NCBI RefSeq assembly: GCF_028009165.1
Contig: NC_079245.1
Coordinates: 2,604,001 to 2,668,000, forward strand
DNA: 64,000 nucleotides
Origin: Akanthomyces muscarius
Taxonomy: Eukaryota > Ascomycota > Sordariomycetes > Hypocreales > Cordycipitaceae
Direction of reading: 5' to 3'
A program made the position numbers and the translations under genes. Shown here one piece after another: positions 33,177-44,001 of the stretch. The notes under the pieces are model-generated. The model saw only the letters and a list, made by a program, of their open reading frames with translations. It did not search any database and had not been told where the DNA came from. Position 1 is the first letter of the stretch. Every line of letters starts with the position of its first letter.

Positions 33177-33989
33177 ACGCCCATTGTGCGGCCCGGACCA
33201 CCGGGATAGTCGACCGGCCGGTAGCACCGTTGGGGCGCGCGTGTCAGCTTGACGGCCGTGCAAGGGGGCGGCAGTAGAATCAAGGAACACAAACAATACA
33301 GGGAATATATTAGGAATGGAACTTTGCTTAGACGTCCTTTTTTTCTTCGAGGCTGACTAGAAGCCCGCGGATGGATTAGTCGACGCTTTCGCGTGGGCCA
33401 GACAAGGACAGGGGTGAGATATGTGGAAAGCCGAGTATCAAAGTTGGTAGCTTATAAAATTAGCGAAATTGCATGAAGCGGGCATGCCGAGCGTATTTCT
33501 GTGAGATTCTCAGCCTTGGGCCCGTCACTCTTGTGACGCTCATTCCATCAGTGGCATTGTATAGAAAGGTAGGTATTATGATGTGGGAGAGAATGTGCAG
33601 CGTCTCGGACGGGATTGCTTTGTCTTGCGCGTGCATGTCCAAAGAAGGTGTCTCAGGCGTGTCTGGCCATTGACGTTGGCGCGGGCCGATTGTGCGAGGG
33701 CGAACTGAGACAAGACAATCGGATAAAAATAGTAGATTGACGCAGTGGGATAATCGAGGAGAGCAAGATTGCCAAGAAGCGAGGCAGGAAAGCCAGGTAG
33801 AGGCGTATATAGGACGATGAGGACATTAGCGGCCGCTGCCAGGGCAAGTGCATGCATCCATGCAGAAAGGCAGGCGGTTAACCGAGCAGTGCAATCAAGG
33901 AGGGTTACTGTCAGAGTCCGGTATGCGAACCACTTCTAACTTGACAATTCCATTTCTTCAGGTTGTTGTAAAACGCGCGCGGCATCAGC
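33177..33989. other. Intergenic region with a doubtful small hydrophobic frame
   Basis: 813 bases. A minus-strand frame at 33576-33857 (93 codons, MHALALAAAANVLIVLY start) is hydrophobic at its N-terminus, but it has no recognised family and overlaps a plus-strand frame. I do not call it as a gene. Confidence 0.4.
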
Positions 33990-34619
33990 ATGGCCACACA
34001 GAACTTGCGACACAATCTCCTAATTCAGATATCCGAGGCCCCAGGCTCTGGGAAGAGCACCATGGCAAAACTACTTTCGAGATCCGTCGGAGGTGTCGCC
34101 CTTGATCATGATGTGTTACGATCGTCGTTTCTTGATGCTGGCTTTGAATTCGAGCGGGCGGCCGGCCTTGCATATAACCGGCAATTTACACTCGCGGAGG
34201 ATTCCATGCAGTCGGGCACGAGTGTGATTATTGACAGCACCTGCAACTTTCCTCAGGTTCTCGAGCAGGGCGCTGCGCTGGACGAAAAATACGGATATAC
34301 CTACTGGTATGTCGAGTGCCGGGTAGTAGATGTTGATGTCTTGGACGAGCGCCTACGTGCCCGGAAGCCAATGACAAGCCAGCGGAGCGGCGTGGACAGG
34401 CCGCCAAGGGACGCGCCAACGTCGAGCGACGACCAAGATGGCCGGGCACTTTTTGCAAGGTGGATTGAGGATCCGTGCCGGCCAGGAGACAATGTGATTA
34501 TTGTTGACGCTACAGGAGAGCCAGAGATGCTACGTGACGATATACTGAGACGAATCTTGGGTACATTGGCCGGAATGGGGGCTTCCACCGAGGCTCAACA
34601 ACGCACACCGTTGACATGA
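33990..34619 (+). CDS. P-loop kinase-like protein (AAA_33/zeta-type nucleotide kinase fold)
   Basis: A 209-aa single-exon protein. Walker A is ISEAPGSGKSTMAKLLSR (about residues 13-30), followed by LDHDVLRSSFLDAGF, a base/substrate-side strand VIIDSTCNFP (about 80-90) and ERLRARKPM with the lid-type arginines. This pattern fits the AAA_33 family of small ATP-dependent kinases and phosphatase-kinases (zeta/polynucleotide-kinase-like fold). The substrate could be a small molecule, nucleic-acid end or antibiotic-like compound; nothing in the neighbourhood settles it. The start is ATG 33990, and there is no better in-frame Met near the P-loop. Confidence 0.75.
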   Translation: MATQNLRHNLLIQISEAPGSGKSTMAKLLSRSVGGVALDHDVLRSSFLDAGFEFERAAGLAYNRQFTLAEDSMQSGTSVIIDSTCNFPQVLEQGAALDEKYGYTYWYVECRVVDVDVLDERLRARKPMTSQRSGVDRPPRDAPTSSDDQDGRALFARWIEDPCRPGDNVIIVDATGEPEMLRDDILRRILGTLAGMGASTEAQQRTPLT

Positions 34620-36658
34620 TGGCGCGGATGTGACTTTATCCCGAATCAAGTTTATTTTTTTTTTAACTCTGAGCTGGCAACTGATCCATGGTGCAATCAT
34701 GACAGCAGCTGGCTGATCGGCGCAACTACTGGTAGCCGATGGGCGAGATCAGCGGAGATGGGGCGGAAGAGTTCTAGACCAAGACGGGGAGGGAAGGGAA
34801 GGGCATTAGAGTTGCCAAATTCAGCGAGCATCCACTGCGGCCTAAGGCGCAAAAAATTACATATAATCTGCATGTGCAGAAGGCAATTCCATGGGGAGGA
34901 TACGCCGACAAGGGGGAAGACAAACAAGGCATCGTTGGCTTAGAAGTGCTGGCATAATGAGGGTACATTGAATAACTCATGATTTGTATTCAAATCAGGA
35001 AACACGCACAGCAGAAGCTGACGGTTTGGGAACCTTCCGGCGCCGGATAGAGCGGTGCGTCGATGAACAATGTCACCATCCATGGTTCGATAGGAGAGGA
35101 ACAGGCTGGGGTGGCTTGCACGGGCGCCACTTGTTCTGTAGCGCCGGCCCCTTTGGGAGGGAAAAGGAGAATTTTCTTGACAAACTATATTTAATCAGTG
35201 GGCGCGAAGGAGAATCCTACCAGGACGGAGTAGAGATGGAGCGAGTTGGGAGTAGCCAAGGACTCGAAGCCAATGGCATGCCACCACCAGCATCTTGCTA
35301 GCGGCATGAGGCTGGCGCCAGCGGGTTGTCTAGCGTCGGATCGCGGTGCAGAGACTGAGACTGGTACTCCTGGGAGACATTCGGTTGCAAGTCTACTGGT
35401 AGCAAGGCAGCGCCGTCTATCCGTCCCTAGTACTGAGTCGTTCTCAGTTGGCTACAAAGGTTGCAATCTTGGACGCACTAACAGATTTGGTGCACGTTGA
35501 GTGGCCCCCCCTAATAAACTGGAGCGCTAATTATATTTAGAGGAGGAGGGGGGGCGGCAGGGGGCTGCTTACACCGGTTGCAGCGCAGGTACCGGTAGGT
35601 GCAGCATAGATATCGAGCGAAGCGAGGGCCGCGAGCGCAGCGAGGAAAAAGAGACAGAGAAAAAAAGGCGGGAGAGAAGAGAAGAGGGGGGAATAAACAG
35701 AGACACGCGATCTATTGTTATGTCGAGACAGTTTGTCCTTGGCCAACTGGTACTGGCATGCTGCTTGCTATTTTGATTCCCGCGCCATGGAGGACTGGAG
35801 GACTGGAGGACTGGCCCGGGCGCGATGTGCTAAACCTCTCTGGGGGAGAACATTCTGTGGGCTCCAGCGGGCTCCAGCGAGGCGCGTGCTGACCCCGCCG
35901 CTGAAGCTGAGGTACCTGTCGCTGCTTGGGGCGCTGTGGCGGTACCTGTGATGTTTTTTTTCTCTTACGGCAAGCCTTGCTTCGCTCGATTACTGGCACG
36001 GTGCCTGAACTGGGTGGAATCACACTACAGCTCGGCAGGGCTACAGTGGCGACAGGGCACGAGGGGGACCAGCTGCAGCAGTACCCAGCGCCTGGCAAGC
36101 AATCAACACGCGGAGGCAAGACCACTGACCGACCCCCTGTGCCCTGTTGTCTGTTCTGTCTGCCTGCCTACCACAGCCGGCTTCCTCTCTCTTCCCTGCT
36201 CCGCCGCACGCTATCAGAGCCGGCGCCCATGCTAACCAACGTGAACACACCCCGTCATCGAAAACTCTCGCCGCCCTCTCCCCTGGTCCGTTCACACGTC
36301 CTCTCTTTTGCTTCACCTGTCGTTATTTTCTTACCCGTTCACTTCGTTTTCATCACATCGCCAATCGACTGGATCCCACTCTCTTTATCCCGTCTACTCG
36401 CCGCATTTTTTCCACGTCCCTGGTCCATCCACCGCGGTTGTCACTCGCTCGCGCCGCTTGCCCCTGTCTTGCACTCGACTCGACCCCTCGGACGCTGTCA
36501 GCTCCCGCTCGCTGTCCGCCCTCACACGCCACGCTTCGCACGCCGGTCCTACGTCTCATCATCGATCCTGTGCTTCTCGAAACGTCTATTTCTCTTCTCC
36601 CGGGTCTCACCACCAATTCATCATATATAATACGTCTTTTACAGCCTGAAATGTGGCC
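34620..36658. other. 2 kb intergenic region and leader of the TBC gene
   Basis: No supported gene in the first 1.4 kb. It contains three tandem copies of GGAGGACT (35789-35812) and two of GGGCTCCAGC just downstream. From about 36150 the + strand is pyrimidine-rich with many CTC/TCC runs, typical of a fungal 5' leader; TTTTACAG just before the start (about 36642) may be a 5'UTR intron acceptor. Confidence 0.5.
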
Positions 36659-36662
36659 ATGA
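36651..36662 (+). promoter_or_regulatory. Three-codon uORF overlapping the TBC start codon
   Basis: The sequence ATGTGGCCATGAG holds a minimal uORF (Met-Trp-Pro-stop). Its TGA (36660-36662) overlaps the main ATG (36659-36661) in another frame. Ribosomes that start here would terminate on top of the real start codon, so translation of the TBC protein may depend on leaky scanning or re-initiation. Confidence 0.6.
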
Positions 36663-38859
36663 GCTCCACCTACGCGGTCGGCACCATGCTGCAAAGTCCT
36701 GGCTCTCCCCCAGGCATGACAACCTCCAAAAGCTCCAAGTCGTCGTCCTTTCACTCCCTCACCAGCGACGACGGCAGTGTCCTCGCCGACATTGGCCACT
36801 TTGAGGACATTGGCCTCGACGACGAGCACGGCACCACTCCAAAGGCCTCGACGCAGATCCTCACCCGTCGCATCACATCGCCGCCAACAAGCATCAACAT
36901 CCCATCCCCGGCCGGACGCACCCTCGCCGCCGGTAATCGAAGGGCGCCTGCACCAAGACGCTCATTCCCTAATCTTCGAAATAATGTATATTCCTCCAAC
37001 CCGCGCAACACCAGCACGGCCGCCCTAACAGCCGACCCCCGTCCCATTACGCTGAAGAAAGGCTATTCTACCACCTCGTTGCCCCAGGCCCATCGCCAGC
37101 GCAGCATCAGCCCGGGCCTGTCGAGCCCAGCCCGCGACACAATCTACCCTCCTCGCTCACGCCGAGGCAGCTGGCAGGCCAATAACGATCGCAAGTCCAT
37201 CTCCGACCTCGAGCGCGAGTGTGACGAGGACGAGGGCGACGACATCCCCGACGGTCTTGTCCTGGACAATGTCCCCATCTCCCCTCGCCCGCAGCATGAA
37301 CGCCCCCCTAGCAGAGCGCCCTCTACCAGCACCTCTCCCGAGAGAACGACAAAGGACCGAGTCCGTAGCATCGGCAATGGCACGCCTGCCGTGGCCCAAG
37401 CACAGGGCTCGCTGCGATCCCCTACCTGGAAATCAGACGCAGAGAAGCGTCCAACGAGTCCCATGAAGACGCGCGCCCACAGCTGGAATCTGGCTCATGC
37501 CGAGCTCAATGCCGAAGCCCGAGCTCTTACGGAGAAGCTCGAGGAGCATGCCGACGAAGTCGAAGAAGTCGAGTCGCGTCGTCCCTCTACCGTTCGTCCC
37601 AACACATGGGCCTCGTCTCAAACGCAAGATTATGCATACGACCGCAAGGAGCGCGGCAAGTCCTCTACGCCTGAACTGCCTCCCCTGCGCCGGACCGACA
37701 ACATGGTTGACCCGCTGCCCATCTCCAAGGAAAAGGAGGCCGTTCTTAGCCGAACGCGACCTTCCTGGCTTCCGCCCAAAGACCCGGCCGAGGAGCGTCG
37801 CCATGTCAAGCAGTACCAGAAAATGATGGCAGCTAGCGTCAGGGCCGACGAGCGCCGTGAAGCCGCCAGAAGAGCCAGGACGACACATCGTGACAACAAC
37901 GCCGAGACTCTGATGCACCTCTGGGAAGAAGACATCATCCCGCGCTGGAACGATGCTATTCGTGAGCGTCGGACTCGCGACATGTGGTGGCGCGGAATTG
38001 CCCCTCGCAGCCGAGGAGCTGTCTGGTCCAAGGCTATCGGCAACGAACTTGGGCTGTCGGCCGCCTCTTTCCAGGCCGCCCTCGGTCGCGCTCACGACGT
38101 GGAGCAGCGCATCAAGGAGGACAAGGCGGAAGAGGGTGACGAGGAAAAGGCCAAGTGGTTCGAAGATATCCGCAAAGCGGCTTCAGAGAGCACCTGGACC
38201 GAGCTTCGCATCTTTCAGGCCGGAGGTCCCCTTCACATGGCTCTTGTCGACGTGCTCTCTGCGTACTCCATGTACCGCGTCGATATCGGCTATGTGCCTG
38301 GTTGTAACGTATGTACACCCCAACCCAGTTTGCTTCGCCCTACTAACCTGTGCAGACTATCGCTGCGCTTTTGCTGCTTAATTTGCCCGACGCCGGGAGC
38401 GCCTTTGTCGCCCTCGCGAACATCCTCAACCGACCACTGCCGCTATCCTTTCAGACATCTGACGCTACCGCCCAGGTGTCTGCCTACAACCTCGTCCTGC
38501 GCACTCTCAGCCACAAGTCGCCCACGCTGCACGACCACCTCACCACCGCCGTCCCGGACCTCATACCGGAGCTATATCTGAGTGACATTTTCTCGAGCAT
38601 CTTTACCAGCCTGCTTGCGATTGACGAGGCCGCCCGCCTCTGGGACGTGTACGTCTTTGAAGGCGATTCGCTGCTCGTCCGCGCCGCCGTGGCTATTTTG
38701 CTCGAGCGCGAGATGGCCCTGCTCGGCAGCAAGACGCCGGATGAAGTCTGGGCCGTCATGTCCAAGGCCTCGACCAACAGCACCGCGCCGCGTGCGGTGG
38801 GCGAGATTGGTGCCGAGGACAAGTTTATCCAGGCTGTCCGCAACGCAGGCAAGGGATAA
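36659..38859 (+). CDS. TBC-domain protein (putative Rab GTPase-activating protein)
   Basis: Exons 36659-38308 and 38356-38859 (47-nt intron with ACTAAC branch point) give 717 aa. TBC proteins speed GTP hydrolysis by Rab GTPases on membranes. The N-terminal about 400 residues are Ser/Pro-rich and disordered-looking. The TBC domain (about 440-690) begins MWWRGIAPRSRGAVWSKAIGNEL and contains ELRIFQAGGPLHMALVDVLSAYSMY and DIGYVPGCN. The arginine-finger block is degenerate: the usual IxxDxxR lacks Asp here but keeps the Arg. The glutamine finger YxQG reads YVPG, so GAP activity by the standard dual-finger mechanism is doubtful. The start ATG 36659 overlaps a short uORF. Confidence 0.85.
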
Positions 38860-41281
38860 ACTTGCAAACGCCAACATATGAATGAACACCATGTCACAAA
38901 AAGCAACAGCAAGATAGAACGGAACATTTTTTGGGAAAATCATTTTTGGAATACTCCACGGCGTTTTTTTTTCTGGTTTGGGCTCGACTCGGATTTTGGC
39001 TTCTGCTGAAAGTCAAAGATTGGTACACAGAAACCATTGAAAAGCACATATCGTCTCATAACATATACACAACACACAACACACACATACTCTCTCAGCA
39101 TTCAAGACATTTCAGCCGAGTCCCTCTGCGGGCTCGTGGGACGCTGGTATATCGTGATAACAATTAATCTTCTTCTAGCACAACTACTGGTTGGCCATTT
39201 CTTTTCTTCACTTCTTGAACTTTAACTTTGGGGGATTTGTTTGGGTGGATTTATTAGTTGTGGTGAGCCATGACGGGACTGTATAGTAGTGGTATATATA
39301 TACATATATATGCAAATATATGAGATATGGGTTCGAATGCCAAGTACTTTGACATGGTATCACGGGAACAGTACTGCTTGCGGTTTGTTTTATTTCGAGC
39401 AAATCACGATCGCGATCTTACGAGGCAGCTTATTTGAAGCTAGTACGGGCGCGGGAGATCTGACCGAGGCCAACGGGCATTCAGCTTCAAGATGATGGTG
39501 GCTATCCTGTCCTTTGCTGAAGATGAATCATTGCGGAAAGCATTAACATTTTGTCTGGACAAGAAACCGTCGTATCTTGAAGCTGTAGAGCGGTCTTGTG
39601 ATGTTGTTCTTGAATGACTATCAAACCTGGAGACTCCATCGGCCATCATTGTGCTCTGCCAAACGCTGGAGCCAGAAAGGCTATCAAAGGACAATGATGT
39701 ACAAAGAAGTCACCGAATCAGATAGATAATGGTTCAAGAACAAACGTCACCGCAACCCCTCCCCCATCTCGATACCGTTGCTTCGTAACGGACTCCTCCA
39801 CTCTGTCCGCACTGCGAATTTGTAAGTCCTCCGCTTTTGGACTATTCCTCCACTCCATCCGCGCAGCGAATTCGTTAGTCCTCCAGGGGTCGCTTCCATG
39901 GCATGAAGCTGTGATTCCTTCTAATCGATTTGTCCTCGAATTGCTGGCATTGACGTTGTTGATGTTGTGCGCCATGTCGATGCTTTTACGAGAAGAATTT
40001 CCTGCATGGGTCTCTCCCGTGGTGATCCGTACTCATAATCAGATTGAAAAGCTGTCACAGGCTTGCAGCATCGCCGACTGAGGGGTTTGCGGGGTAAAAT
40101 CAGTTCGACAAAGAGACTGGTTCGTGCGACATTGGAACCATCCATACTTCATCGAGCAAAACGGGTAATAAAAAAACACAAAGTACACCATTGCTCGGCC
40201 CTCGATCAAAATTCCATGAGCTCGCACAGCGCTCTCGTCGCTGCGGCAGCTGCACACAGGCGAAAAAGTAATGGCTGAATCAACTGCGCTCATTCACCAC
40301 CAATTCTACCCGAACCATGCAAGAGACCGGGAATTGAGGCGCGATTTCGGTAAGCGCGTATCCCCAGCCGTGTTCTTCTCGCTGACCGAACCCTTTGTCG
40401 AGAAGTGATTGGACTGGACACACCGATGTGCTGCCATTAGCCGCCGTGATGATTAGTACGGCTCATTACCTTGGGGTGAACGACTCGATGCAACGGGCAA
40501 ACTCACCAGGACTTCGTATAGGATGTACAGAGGCACTTCGATCTCCGTAGCTGTATCTTTCCGTCAATGCAACTGTCCATTGCTCCAGCGCCCCTCAGCC
40601 ACTGATTTCCGGTAGCTATGTCGCTCATCTACTGGCATTTTTGTGTCCTAGGGTAAATCCTCCGAACTGCTACTATATAAGTCTCGTCTTCTTGTTTACC
40701 AGATATTGCTCTTTTCAAACTATCTCGATGCACCTCTCGGTTATAGCATCAATGCCGCTTCGAGTTACGATCGTCGAGAGAGTACCCCAACAACCTGCTG
40801 GGCGCTACCTTTGCCTCCCTCGTAAACGCTGAATCCAGAAGTCCTCGTGCACTTGGAACTGTTTTGCCCAAGGCTAGAAAACTTTAGCTGCGAACCTGGG
40901 CGAGAGTGGGAGAACGACATTCAAGTGATGCAGACGGACCCTGGTATAACCTAGCATTTTCTTCTCGCATCTCAGAATTTCTATTGAGCTTGTGCTAACA
41001 TGATGACTTTCTCAAAGCATCCTGCCGCAGCGTGATTCGTCACGTGGGTGTGACAAGAGCTGCAGCTGCGGGCGCGCTCCGAGAGAACCTTTGTATGACG
41101 GGGGGCCGAACGGGGTGATTCGCTCCAACTTATCTCCTTCCCCCCGAGATCGGGTGCTACAGACTGCGAAATAAACTCGCCGAACCCAAAAAGCGTGGGC
41201 GTGATACATTAGGCGTGTAAGCCGACTGCGCACCGTCCGCTTCCCTTTGCGACTTACACACCTACGCCGACGACACTAGCC
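38860..41281. other. 2.4 kb gene-poor region
   Basis: It holds a TA-rich microsatellite (39291-39322), two diverged tandem units of about 43 nt (39791-39884), and a TATATAAG at about 40672 with only a 34-codon frame downstream of it. No gene can be supported. Confidence 0.5.
39791..39884. repeat. Two diverged tandem repeat units of about 43 nt
   Basis: Unit 1 (39791-39832) and unit 2 (39840-39884) both run from GACT..CCTCCACTC through a TCCGC..GCGAATT core to TTAGTCCTCC-like ends, with scattered substitutions between them. They could be a leftover of a larger repeat family. Confidence 0.6.
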
Positions 41282-42580
41282 ATGCCCAACTCTGGGTACA
41301 CGCACGGCGACACGCCACAAAAGGCCATGGTCCGAGGCGCACTGTCGTACATGCGAGCCACGGGTCTTGCGATGAACAAGACGGCCGTCTTTCGTCATTT
41401 CGGTCTGTCGCGAGCCCAGGGCTACTCGGCCATTACCGCCGCGACGACGCGTGCGCAGGAGCCCGACTGGGTTGAATCCCGGGGCCGCCCGGCCAAGATT
41501 TCCAAGGCGGTGCTCCGGTTCCTCGAGTATCTGCTGTGGAACGATCTCGGGACCGAGCTTGACGAGACACTGCTGGAGAGGGCCTGGCGGGAAGCGTCTC
41601 AGGACAGTGGCATCATGACGACGGAAGAAGGTGGAGAGGATGAGCGAACGACGGCAGCAAGGGCCTTTGTCAACATTGACGGGCCGACGTGGGAGAGCAT
41701 GATGCGTCAGGGTAGGGCGTTTGGACTGCAAGCAACGTACAATGCGCGAACGATGCGGCGCGCCATGGGCACGCTGCTGTATCGGCGCTGTCTGCGCTGC
41801 GAGGACACGTGGGTGAATCCCCGACACAAGGCGGCTCGGCTGGAATATGCCAAGGCCAAGCTCGAGGCCCTACCCGACGCTGAGGACTGGAAGCGCGTGC
41901 GGTTTAGCGGGGAGCTGCACTTTGGATTTGGCCTGGACGGCAGAATGCGGCTGCTCCCGCGCCCGGGCGAAAAGTACGCCTGCCCCTCGTGCCAGATGCA
42001 GACAGAGGAGCAGCAGCAAAAGGAGCACTCGCCGTCGGATTGGGACCGGGACATTCGCCGCGTGCACGCCTGGGCAGCCGTTGGACAGGGATATCGTAGC
42101 GAGCTCGTGTTTTACGACGAGCAGACGGGCGCCAAGTCGCTCGGCCTCATGACGCCGGCCGCGTACCGCGACGTCGTCCTCGAGCAGCATGTGCAGAGCT
42201 GGCCCGTGGGCGAGACCACCGCTGACGAAGCCGAGGCGGAGGAAGTGCTGGTGGCATGGGAGGAGGACTATGATCCGCACGCCGCAGGGGGCAACGCGAT
42301 TGACAAGGCCGCCGAGGCGTGGAAGGACGCGCGACGGCTGCGACGGCACCGGGGCTGCGCGGACGCGCCGGACCTGTGCCCGCTGGACGTCGTTTTCCCG
42401 CCCGGAAAGATGTGGACCGTCAAGATGCCGTTGACGGACTGGGAGCCGGCGACGCTGCAGCGTGCGGCACGCGAGGCGTGGGCGGCGGTTGACCAGGGGA
42501 GGGTGAATCTGTGGGTGGAGCTGATGCCGCAGAGGCTGGGCAAGGTTGTGGAGGAGGTCGGGGCCATGGTGCCGTGGTAG
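41282..42580 (+). CDS. Tc1/mariner-type transposase-derived protein with damaged catalytic triad (probable domesticated gene)
   Basis: A 432-aa intact single-exon ORF. The N-terminus has a helix-turn-helix-like segment (NKTAVFRHFGLSRAQGYSAI) and an RGRPAKIS linker, and the rest follows a fungal Tc1/mariner transposase family I recognise from its motif order. The catalytic DDE positions are altered. The usual SDE with the first Asp reads SGE (Gly210 in VRFSGELHFGFG); the second site keeps Asp329 (WEEDYDPH); the third, normally Glu in PIENxW, reads Asp369 in DLCPLDVVF. The conserved VHAWAAVG core and the C-terminal MPQRL motif remain. No terminal inverted repeats were found by eye. A long open frame with lost catalysis suggests host use as a DNA-binding protein rather than a mobile element. 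Family assignment is from memory. Confidence 0.75.
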   Translation: MPNSGYTHGDTPQKAMVRGALSYMRATGLAMNKTAVFRHFGLSRAQGYSAITAATTRAQEPDWVESRGRPAKISKAVLRFLEYLLWNDLGTELDETLLERAWREASQDSGIMTTEEGGEDERTTAARAFVNIDGPTWESMMRQGRAFGLQATYNARTMRRAMGTLLYRRCLRCEDTWVNPRHKAARLEYAKAKLEALPDAEDWKRVRFSGELHFGFGLDGRMRLLPRPGEKYACPSCQMQTEEQQQKEHSPSDWDRDIRRVHAWAAVGQGYRSELVFYDEQTGAKSLGLMTPAAYRDVVLEQHVQSWPVGETTADEAEAEEVLVAWEEDYDPHAAGGNAIDKAAEAWKDARRLRRHRGCADAPDLCPLDVVFPPGKMWTVKMPLTDWEPATLQRAAREAWAAVDQGRVNLWVELMPQRLGKVVEEVGAMVPW

Positions 42581-42939
42581 TTTGTATATTCTTGACTTAG
42601 TTTTGAACTCACGTAGTAGCATAGCTCGCATTGTGAATTGAAATGAATGGATATTGGACAGAACCATGGCGAGAGTACGGAGTTTGGAGTTGGAGATTTG
42701 TCTTTATTCCGGATCATCCTCCGATGAGATGGCTCCACTTGCCGAGTTGGGTAACTCATGATGTGTGATGACGCGGGCCCTGGGCAATGACTTCATACGG
42801 ACTGATAAGAGTAGCTACGGGAATGAAAGGGAGCTTTGGGCCATTTTGAGGGCCAATGATTGGAGAGATGATCGATTTCGCCGTGGGTGGTGGTGTTGGT
42901 GGTGTAAGCCGGGTTTACGCTATAGTGCGGGCTTATATT

Positions 42940-42959
42940 TCCGGAGTGTAAACTCCGGA
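42940..42959. promoter_or_regulatory. Inverted repeat TCCGGAGT-N4-ACTCCGGA, candidate zinc-cluster operator
   Basis: Perfect 8-bp arms around a 4-nt spacer place CGG and CCG half sites 10 nt apart, the arrangement read by dimeric Zn2Cys6 regulators. The site lies 8 nt upstream of the TATA box. Binding is inferred from the half-site arrangement only. Confidence 0.5.
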
Positions 42960-42967
42960 GCCAGGAG

Positions 42968-42974
42968 TATAAAG
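42968..42974 (+). promoter_or_regulatory. TATA box of the short-chain dehydrogenase gene
   Basis: TATAAAG about 97 nt upstream of ATG 43071, directly downstream of the inverted repeat. Confidence 0.55.
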
Positions 42975-43070
42975 CGGCCGACTCGTGAGCTGAAGAAATG
43001 AATTGAGTTTTAGAAAAAAGAGCAAGTATAATTCGCGCAAGCTTTATTTTCGTTGAATCCAGCATCTATC

Positions 43071-44001
43071 ATGATTGTCACTCTGGTCACCGGCGGCAAC
43101 AGAGGCATCGGTTACGCCATTGTCAAGCTCCTGGCCGCTCGCCTGGCATCACCTACCATCATTATCGGCTGCCGCGACGTTGCAGCAGGAAAAAGGGCGG
43201 TTGATGAGCTACGCGGTGAGGGAATGAAGGCCGATCTCGACGTGGTCAGGATGGACATTGAGGACGACAACGCTATCCAGGAGGCTGTGGCAGTTGTAAG
43301 CCAGAAATACGGCAAGCTCGACTGTCAGTTTTCCATTCGATAGACAGAGAGAGGGAGAGAGAAAGAAGGAGAAAGAGTGCAGAAAATCTGATGCAGCATA
43401 GATCTTGTCAATAACGCGGCTCGAGTTACGCGGCCAGAGTCGGAAAAATTCGAAGACATCCGCCGCGCCGCCAACGAGGTGTACAACAACGGCGTCACGT
43501 CCAACGAAGTCGTGACGCGCGCGTTTCTACCGCTCCTCCGAAAGGCAACTAGTCCACGCGTGGTCATGGTCTCGAGCGCCCGAGGCAGCATCGGCATGAC
43601 GGCCGCCAAGCAGGTGAGCCAGCTCCAGAGTCGAGGCACCAGCCGCGCCGCGTTTCCTTTTCACAATTCTTCGAGGGCAGAGGAAGAGATACTGACAGCG
43701 ACGGATGCAGCTCCCGCCGGCCGCTGTGGTGAGCTACTGCGTGAGCAAGGCCGCGCTCAACATGCTCACGCTGCATCTACAGCTGGAAGAGGACAGCCGA
43801 GGAGACGGCGAGGCCAGGGTCGGGTACTGGGCGGTGAGCCCCGGACACTGCAACACGGCGTTCAACGGGTTCAAAGGCAGAAAGAAGCCGGAAGAGGGCG
43901 CAGAGATGGTGGCGCGATTGCTGGAGGCGGAGGCGGGAGAGTTTGAGGCTGGCACATTTTGGCAGTACGAGGATGGGGTGCTGGAAGAGGTGAAGTGGTA
44001 G
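43071..44001 (+). CDS. Short-chain dehydrogenase/reductase (classical SDR)
   Basis: Exons 43071-43323, 43402-43613 and 43711-44001 give 251 aa, a typical classical SDR length. The Rossmann cofactor motif TGGNRGIG (about residues 6-13) is near the start, DYLVNNAA follows the first splice junction, the catalytic Ser lies in VMVSSARGSIG, and the YxxxK pair is in SYCVSKAALNML. The enzyme should be a cytosolic NAD(P)H-dependent reductase of a carbonyl substrate; CRD after strand 2 slightly favours NADP(H). The first intron uses a GTCAGT donor. The N-terminal start at 43071 puts the Rossmann motif at its normal position. A TATA box and operator-like dyad precede it. The substrate is unknown. Confidence 0.88.

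Larger units (their letters stand above)
42581..43070. other. Promoter region of the short-chain dehydrogenase gene
   Basis: 490 bases without a gene. The last 130 bases hold an 8-bp-arm inverted repeat (42940-42959) and a TATAAAG box (42968-42974), both listed separately. Confidence 0.6.

Noticed and set aside
33576..33857. Hydrophobic 93-codon minus-strand frame
   Set aside because: No family or promoter evidence; kept only as a note in the intergenic entry.
35789..35812. Three tandem GGAGGACT units as a possible regulatory array
   Set aside because: Short, no known factor site and far from the nearest start; recorded only as a simple repeat.
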